Origin: an uncultured Verrucomicrobiota bacterium
GTDB lineage: Bacteria > Verrucomicrobiota > Verrucomicrobiia > Limisphaerales > UBA9464
DNA: 8,239 nucleotides
Reading direction: 5' to 3'
NCBI GenBank assembly: GCA_903930165.1
Contig: CAIYXO010000631.1
Span: forward strand, 1 to 8,239
Below, piece by piece: positions 1-6,000 of the stretch. Within the stretch, counting starts at the first letter, position 1. Each line of letters starts with the position of its first letter. Below the pieces are notes generated by a model. It did not search any database. It was not told the DNA's origin and worked only from the letters and a program-made list of their open reading frames with translations. Made by a program: the position numbers and the translations under genes.

Positions 1-1017
1 CGCGACGTTCCGTGGTTCGTCGCCCAGGCGTCCTACCATACGCCCGAGGATCCGGGCTCGCCGTCGATCCGGGACGCCCAGGCGGAGGCCGTCCGGAGCG
101 GACTCGCCTTCGCCGGCCCCGACACCGATGCCCTCACGGGTCGATTCCGGGACCTTGGCGGCCAAGGTGTGCACTTCAGCGCCGAGGGATTGCAGGTCCA
201 CGGCCGGCTTTGGGCGGAGAAGCTCGTGTCCCATTGGACTCCACGGTTCGCCGAAGAGGCGTCCGTGCCGGTGTCCCGTCCCAAACCTTCGGCACCCCGA
301 CGCGAAAGCCGGATCGTCGCCGGCCGACCCGGCTTCGTGCTCCTCCCGGAAACCCCGCTGCGTCGGAATCCCCAGCCGTGGGTGTTCTATGCCCCCACCC
401 TGCCCGGCCTGCCCGACGCCCATGAGCAATGGCTCTTCACCCGTCTCCTCGAATCCGGGATCGCCATCGCCGGAATCGACGTCGGCGAAGCCTATGGAAA
501 TCCCGTCAGCCAAGAGGTGTTGTCGCGGTTCGCCACGGAGCTGTCGGAGAAGGACGCCTTCGCCCGGCGACCCTGTCTGCTTGGCCGAAGCCGCGGCGGC
601 CTCGCCGTCGCCGCCTGGGCAGCCTCGCAGCCCGACCGCGTCGCGGGAATCGCCGGCATCTATCCGGTTTTCGATCTGCGCTCGTATCCGGGTGCGGAAA
701 GAGCGGCGGGGGCCTACGGACGGAGCGCCGCGGAACTCGCCGCCCCCGATTCCCCCTGGAACCCGTTGAACAGTCTTGGCGCCGTGGTCCGCGCAGGAAT
801 CCCGGCCTACCTGGTCCATGGCGATTCCGACACCGTTGTTCCGCTCCCGGCCAATTCGGGCGCCTTTGTCGAGGCCTACCATCGTGAAGGGAATCCCGGC
901 ACGGCACAGCTCGAGATCCTGCCCGGCCAGGGACACAACTTCTTCGAGGGCTTCTTCCGTTCGCCGGGGCTGTTGCGGTTCCTCACCGAACGCGCCTTGG
1001 CCGGCGCCAAGCCCTGA
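1..1017 (+). CDS. Partial SGNH/sialate O-acetylesterase-like domain fused to an alpha/beta hydrolase (5' end missing)
   Basis: The frame is open from base 1 to a TGA at 1015-1017, giving 338 residues with the N-terminus outside the window. Residues 1 to about 75 look like the end of a SASA/SGNH-type acetylesterase: a WFVAQASYHTP stretch, GPDTDALTG, then GVHFSAEGL with the putative catalytic His58. The residue three before it, usually the Asp of the DxxH motif, is Gln55. A short linker leads to an alpha/beta hydrolase domain (about 110-335) with the nucleophile motif GRSRGG (Ser197), acid HGDSDTVVP (Asp277) and base GQGHN (His312), a complete triad in the normal order. The SGNH Ser, Gly and Asn blocks would lie upstream. 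The family deacylates glycans or other esters, often in the periplasm; the substrate here is unknown. A GTG at 169 could give a hydrolase-only product, but the SASA-like residues upstream make an internal start unlikely. It converges with panC, 42 bp away. Confidence 0.85.
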   Translation, partial: RDVPWFVAQASYHTPEDPGSPSIRDAQAEAVRSGLAFAGPDTDALTGRFRDLGGQGVHFSAEGLQVHGRLWAEKLVSHWTPRFAEEASVPVSRPKPSAPRRESRIVAGRPGFVLLPETPLRRNPQPWVFYAPTLPGLPDAHEQWLFTRLLESGIAIAGIDVGEAYGNPVSQEVLSRFATELSEKDAFARRPCLLGRSRGGLAVAAWAASQPDRVAGIAGIYPVFDLRSYPGAERAAGAYGRSAAELAAPDSPWNPLNSLGAVVRAGIPAYLVHGDSDTVVPLPANSGAFVEAYHREGNPGTAQLEILPGQGHNFFEGFFRSPGLLRFLTERALAGAKP

Positions 1018-1059
1018 ATCGGGGATTCGGGCAAAGCCTTCCGCCGGCACCAACCCCGG

Positions 1060-1926
1060 TCACAGACGGCCGTTGTCGATCAGGCGGGTCGCCCCGAAGA
1101 ACACCGCCATCGCCAGGTGCGTCCCGGTCCCGACCCGCTCCACGGGTTGGAGCGTCTCGGGATGGAAGAACTCGATGTAGTCGAGGCGGGCCGCAGGCCG
1201 GGTGGCCACGAGCGCCGCGAGGCGCTGGCGCAGGCGTTCGACGGGAACAGGACGCTTCGAACGGCCGACCTCCAACCGGGCCAGGCCGATGACCTCGGAC
1301 AGGACCGTCGCCTGACGTCGCTGTTCCGGGTCGAGATAACGGTTCCGCGAACTCATCGCGAGGCCGTCCGTTTCACGGCGCGTCTCGGCGACCACGATCC
1401 GGACCGGGAAGTTGAGGTCGCGGGTCATCCGCGAGACCACAGCGGCCTGCTGCCAGTCCTTGGCCCCGAAGACCGCCACCTCGGGGAGCACGCAGTGGAA
1501 GAGCTTCGCCACGATCGTGGTCACGCCGCGGAAATGGGTCGGCCGGGAAACGCCCTCCATGCCCTGGGTCAACCGCTCCTCCACGACGTAGGTGCTGTAG
1601 TCGCCGGTATCGCGGCCGGGATACATGGAGGCGTCGGAAGGGGTGAAGACCACGTCCACGCCGGCCTCGCGGCAGAGGCGGCAGTCCCTGCGGAAGTCGC
1701 GTGGGTACTTCGTGAAGTCCTCCTTGGGCCCGAACTGTGTCGGGTTGACGTAGATGCTCAGCACGACCACGCCGGACGCGCCGACGCGGCGGCGGGCCTC
1801 GTGGACGAGGCTGATGTGGCCTTCGTGCAGGTAGCCCATGGTCGGCACGAATCCGATCCGGGTCCCGGCCCGAAGCCACTTCAGGGCCTGCCGCTGCATG
1901 GCGGCCGCGTCTCGCAGGATGCGCAT
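1060..1926 (-). CDS. panC: Pantothenate synthetase (pantoate--beta-alanine ligase)
   Basis: This cytoplasmic enzyme condenses pantoate and beta-alanine with ATP, through pantoyl-adenylate, to make pantothenate for coenzyme A. The 288 residues match the usual length of about 280. Visible motifs are the nucleotidyl-transferase signature PTMGYLHEGH (residues 28-37, His34 and His37), NPTQF (61-65), FGAKDWQQ (153-160, Lys156 equivalent to the catalytic lysine), GLAMSSRNRYL (188-198, the second ATP-binding signature) and a C-terminal TRLIDN. The second residue of FGAKD is Ala where many PanC proteins have Glu (FGEKD). The ATG at 1926 places PTMG at the expected distance. Another ATG at 1937 is out of frame, and no clear Shine-Dalgarno is visible. 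The gene is divergent from dapF. No panB, panD or other coenzyme A gene is in the window, so it does not appear to sit in a pantothenate operon. Confidence 0.97.
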   Translation of the reverse strand: MRILRDAAAMQRQALKWLRAGTRIGFVPTMGYLHEGHISLVHEARRRVGASGVVVLSIYVNPTQFGPKEDFTKYPRDFRRDCRLCREAGVDVVFTPSDASMYPGRDTGDYSTYVVEERLTQGMEGVSRPTHFRGVTTIVAKLFHCVLPEVAVFGAKDWQQAAVVSRMTRDLNFPVRIVVAETRRETDGLAMSSRNRYLDPEQRRQATVLSEVIGLARLEVGRSKRPVPVERLRQRLAALVATRPAARLDYIEFFHPETLQPVERVGTGTHLAMAVFFGATRLIDNGRL

Positions 1927-2010
1927 GGCGGAATCATGCCGCCGGCCGCCACCACGCGCCAGTCCCCGCCCTTGTCGGCGGACGGGACGCGGTTACCGTG
2001 GCGGCGCATC
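1927..2010. promoter_or_regulatory. Divergent panC-dapF intergenic region
   Basis: These 84 bp separate the start codons of two divergent genes, so promoters for both should lie here or slightly inside the coding ends. That is deduced from layout, not from a motif. No convincing -35/-10 pair is visible. The best stretch for dapF is a TTGTCG-like box near 1974 and TTACCGT near 1993, which is weak and would leave almost no 5' leader. No Shine-Dalgarno precedes either start. Confidence 0.4.
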
Positions 2011-2823
2011 ATGACACTGGAGTTCACCAAGATGTCCGGGGCGGGGAACGACTTCATCCTGCTGGACAACCGCGACGGCCGCATCGTGCTCACCCCCGAG
2101 AAGGTGACGCGACTCTGCCACCGACAGTTCGGCATCGGGGCGGATGGACTGATGCTGCTCGTTCCCCCGACGTCCGCGGTCGCCGACTGGGCCTGGCGCT
2201 TCTACAACTCCGACGGTTCCGACGCGGAGATGTGCGGCAACGGGGCCCGCTGCTTCGCCCGGTACATCCAGCGCGTGACCGGCTGGAGCCTGTCCTCGGT
2301 CCGTTTCGAGACCGTTGCGGGAGTCATCCACGCGGAATTCGTCGGCGAACGGGTGACCGTGGGCCTGACACCGCCGCACGGGTTGCGGCTCGGTGAAGCG
2401 GTGACGACCCGTGAAGGGGAACTGAAGGTTCACTCGCTCAACACGGGCGTTCCCCACGCCGTGGTCTTCGTGCCCGACGCCGACAAGGCGATGGTGCAGT
2501 CCCTGGGATCCGAGCTGCGTTGGCACCCGCACTTCGCGCCCCGCGGAACCAACGTGAACTTCGCCCAGGTGCTCGGGCCGGACCACATCCGCGTCCGCAC
2601 CTATGAACGCGGCGTCGAGGGAGAGACCCTCGCCTGCGGCACCGGCGTCACCGCCAGCGCCATCATCGCCTCCCGCGTCCACGGATTCCGGCCGCCGGTC
2701 CGGGTCCAGGTCCAAGGCGGCGACGAGCTTTCGGTCTCCTTCCGCGAGGAGGCAGGCGTCTTCCACGACGTCCGGCTCAGCGGCCCGGCGACCTTCGTCT
2801 TCGAGGGCCGGATCCGGATCTGA
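2011..2823 (+). CDS. dapF: Diaminopimelate epimerase
   Basis: DapF is a cytoplasmic, cofactor-independent epimerase that converts LL-diaminopimelate to meso-diaminopimelate for lysine and peptidoglycan cross-links. The product has 270 residues, normal for the family (about 275). It shows the two-cysteine signature: MCGNGARC with Cys75 and ACGTG with Cys209, the pair that deprotonates and reprotonates the substrate. Substrate-contact motifs are also present: MSGAGNDF (8-15), FYNSDG (64-69), PHAVVF (148-153), GTNVNF (179-184) and YERGVEGET (198-206). The ATG at 2011 gives the family's normal short N-terminus (MTLEFTKMSG). The frame stays open upstream across panC, but that extension is antisense to panC and is not part of the gene. 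No Shine-Dalgarno is visible. The large exported protein follows 229 bp downstream on the same strand, which is rather far for tight co-transcription. Confidence 0.98.
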   Translation: MTLEFTKMSGAGNDFILLDNRDGRIVLTPEKVTRLCHRQFGIGADGLMLLVPPTSAVADWAWRFYNSDGSDAEMCGNGARCFARYIQRVTGWSLSSVRFETVAGVIHAEFVGERVTVGLTPPHGLRLGEAVTTREGELKVHSLNTGVPHAVVFVPDADKAMVQSLGSELRWHPHFAPRGTNVNFAQVLGPDHIRVRTYERGVEGETLACGTGVTASAIIASRVHGFRPPVRVQVQGGDELSVSFREEAGVFHDVRLSGPATFVFEGRIRI

Positions 2824-3052
2824 CAGCCAACCCCACTTCGCCGTTCCCCGAGCAGGGTCCGGGCGATTGTGCATCGTCGACATCGGAGCGTGCCGTCCGC
2901 GCATAGCGCCGGCCGACGGTGCGCATACCATCAGCGGCACAGCGCCCAATCTCATGGACGACCCGCGTCCGGAAGCCATTCTCGTCTCCTCCCGAAGTCG
3001 CGAATGCGCCCGGTGCATCCGGCGTCCTCGGAAAGCGTCTCGCACCAAAGCC
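2824..3052 (+). promoter_or_regulatory. 229-bp intergenic region upstream of the large exported haem protein
   Basis: This gap is long enough to hold a separate promoter for the 3053-8200 gene, but no clear sigma-70 pair, Shine-Dalgarno, or hairpin with a T-tract after dapF can be seen. The reading frame of the downstream gene stays open through the gap and has an in-frame ATG at 2954, which would add 33 mostly polar and basic residues. The only repeat noticed is a 7-bp direct repeat, GCGCATA, at 2899 and 2921, which is within chance expectation. Confidence 0.3.
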
Positions 3053-6000
3053 ATGAACCAGCTGCTCCGTCACCTCCTGCCAGCCTGGGTGCTCCTCTGC
3101 ACCGCGCTCGGCCTGACCGCCGACCCGCTCCGGGTCTTCATCCGCGCCGGGGTCAAGACCCACGGCCCCAACCAGCACGACCATCCGCGCTTCCTCGGCG
3201 ACTGGACGAAGCTCCTCGGCGAACGCGGCCTCAAGGTCGCCGGAGCCATGGAGTTCCCGACCGAGGCCCAGCTCGCGGAGACCGACGTCGTCGTGATCTA
3301 TGCCGCCGACGGCATGAAGATCACCGGCGCCGACCGGGAGCACTTCGAGAAGTTCCTCGCCCGCGGCGGCGGCGTGGTCGTCGTCCATGACGGCGTGGTC
3401 GCCGGCGACCAGCACGAATGGTGCAAGAAGATCATCGGCGGGTCCTGGCGTTGGGACGGCGAAAAGAAGACCCAGTGGCACGAGGGCAACGTCGGCCTCT
3501 ACTTCGTCAACCCCACCCATCCGATCGTGAAGGGACTGTCGAACTTCGACTGGAAGGACGAGGTCTACAACCGCCTCGACATGGCCGACGACGTCGAGGT
3601 GTTGGCGCAGAGCTTCGTGGACGTCTTCAACATCTGGCCGCAGCTGTGGACCTATGAGAAGACCCTGCCGGGCGGCAAGGCCCCGTACCGGGCCTTCGTC
3701 AGCATCCCGGGCCACGAGTACGACTCCTTCCAGACGCCCCACTACCGGACCGTGCTGCTGCGCGGCATCGCCTGGGCGGGCCGTCGCGAGAACGTGGACG
3801 AGTTCTGCAAGCCCGAGGAGCTCGCCTCGCTCACCTATCCCGAGGGCGGTCCGAAGCGCGCCGACAAGGCCGTCTCCACCTTCCAGCTCCATCCCGAGTT
3901 CAACGTCACCCTGGCCGCGGACGAGCGGGTCGCCGAGAAGATCATGTCGGTGGACTGGGACGAGAAGGGCCGGATGTGGGTCGTCGAGACCCCCGAGTAC
4001 CCGGGCGGCCGCGACGTGAACAAGAACGACTTCAAGGCGTACTGGAACCGCGCCCAGAACCCCTCGGCGTTCCCGGTCGGATCCAAGGAGGTCCGCAAGC
4101 CCCTGGACCGCATCTCGATCCTCGAGGACACGGACGGCGACGGGGTGATGGACCGCCGCTCGCTATTCGCGGACGGCCTGGAGCTGCCGACCTCCTCGGT
4201 GTTCTGGAAGGACGGCGTCATCGTGGCGCAGGCGCCGGACATCCTTTGGATCCGGGACACCAACCGCGACGGCCGCGCCGACAAGGTGGAGGTCCTCTAC
4301 ACCGGTTGGGGCACCTTCGACACCCACGCCGTGATCAGCAACTTCCGGTGGGGCCTGGACGGATGGGTTTATGGCTCGGTGGGCTACACCCGTGGACGGG
4401 TGAAGTCCGGCGACGGCAAGAAGGACTTCGGCGACATCGCGGCGGGCATCTACCGCTTCAAGCCCGACGGTTCCGCGTTGGAGCAGGTCGCCGCCGGCGG
4501 CTGCAACACCTGGGGCTGCGAGGTCGCGCCCGATGGCGAGATCCTCTTCACCACGGCCACCTGCGGTGAACCGATCTGCCATGTGGTCATCCCGGAGAAG
4601 ATCCTCGCGCGCGGCCAGGTCGGCGGCATGAAGTCGTTCCTGAACGTCATCGAGGAGAACAAGATCTACCCGGCCTTCGACGAGAAGCGTCAGCCGTACG
4701 TGCAGATCGACTGGGTGGGAGCCTGGACCGCCGCGGCGGGTGCCGCGATCTACGACGGCGGCGCGTGGCCGGCCAAGTGGGCGCCGGAGCAGCGCTATTC
4801 GTTCTTCATGGGCGAGGCGACCCGCCAGCTCTTCCACCACGAGTTCCTGGAGCCGAAGGGCGCCACCTTCCAGGGCCGCAAGGAGGAGGGCCGCAAGCAG
4901 ACGGAGTTCATGGCCAGCACCGACTACTGGTTCCGTCCGATCCACAGCCGCGTCGGGCCCGACGGCGCGATGTACGTGGTGGACTTCTACAACCAGATCG
5001 CGGTGCACAACGACACCCGCGGACCGGCGCACGGCGCGCGCAACGCGGCGACCCGCCCGGACCGGGACCACCATTTCACCCGCCTCTGGCGCATCCAGCA
5101 CAAGGAGGCGAAGAAGCTTCCGGCCGCGAAGCTCGACCGGACCAGCGGCACCGCCCTGGTCGACGCGCTCCAGAGCCCGAACGGCTGGACCCGCAACACG
5201 GCCAACCGGCTGCTCAACGAGGATCCCTCGCTGATCGAGGGCGCGTTCCAGGACCTCTCGACGCTGATCGCCGACACCTCGGCGCCGGTCACCGCCCGCA
5301 TCCACGCGCTGTGGATCTACCGCACCGCCGCCGCCGCCGGCCCGGTGCCCTGGAGCGAGCAGGTCTCCAACGCCCTGTTCAACGATCCCTCCCCGTGGAT
5401 CCGCAAGAACGCCCTCCGCGTCGCCGCGGAACTCTCCACGAACCCGGACCGCTTGCGGTCGAACGAGGGGGATCCGGTCAAGTCGACCCGTGAAGCCGTG
5501 ATCGAGCGCATCAAGGACACCGACGGACGGGTGAAGATCCATGCGCTGATGGCCGCCGGAACGCTTCCTGCCGACCGTTCGCTGGCCGACGCCGTCGTGG
5601 CGGCCTGGCCCACGCTGAAGGACCGCTGGCTCGAGTCGGCCGCCATCGGCGCCGCCGACCGCGACCCGCTCCTGTTCGTCGAGGCGGCTTTCGCCTCGAA
5701 GGACCCGGCCTTCCTCGCGGACCTCGTCCCCCACCTCGCCCGTCTGGTGGGCAACCGCAAGGACGCCGCGCTCGCCGCACGCCTCGTCCAGCTGCTCTCC
5801 CGCCAACCGGCGGCCACCGACGGCCTGAAGGCCTCGGTCCTCGAGGCCCTGGCCGCCTCGCTCGACGCGAAGACCGTCCCGCCCCTCGACGCCGACACCT
5901 TGGCGGCGCTCAAGTCGCTGCTGGCCTCGGGCCGCACCGCCGGCTCGACGCTTCCGCTGATCGCCCGCTGGAACGCCGGCGGCAGCCTCGCCGACGACCT

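Noticed and set aside
1018..1059. Bidirectional terminator between the hydrolase gene and panC
   Set aside because: The gap has only a CGGGG/CCCCG pair with a loop of about 30 nt and no T-tracts, which is not convincing.
1974..1999. TTGTCG/TTACCGT as a dapF promoter
   Set aside because: It is a poor match to the -10 consensus, and the transcript would begin only a few bases before the ATG. It is possible for a leaderless mRNA but not supported.
1117..2010. A 5' extension of the dapF frame to 568 residues
   Set aside because: The extra part is exactly antisense to panC and in the same codon register, so it is open for the same composition reason. The family's N-terminus begins at 2011.
2808..2817. 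Perfect palindrome CCGGATCCGG at the end of dapF
   Set aside because: It lies in coding sequence (the final Arg-Ile-Arg-Ile codons) and is a short GC-rich coincidence.
2899..2927. Direct repeat GCGCATA spaced 22 bp, a possible operator before the large gene
   Set aside because: In a 229-bp region one or two 7-bp repeat pairs are expected by chance, and the flanking bases do not match.
2603..3052. An upstream extension of the large gene overlapping the end of dapF, or a start at 2954
   Set aside because: The extension is low-complexity Ser/Pro/Ala/Arg sequence in a shadow frame of dapF. A clear signal peptide begins right at the ATG at 3053.
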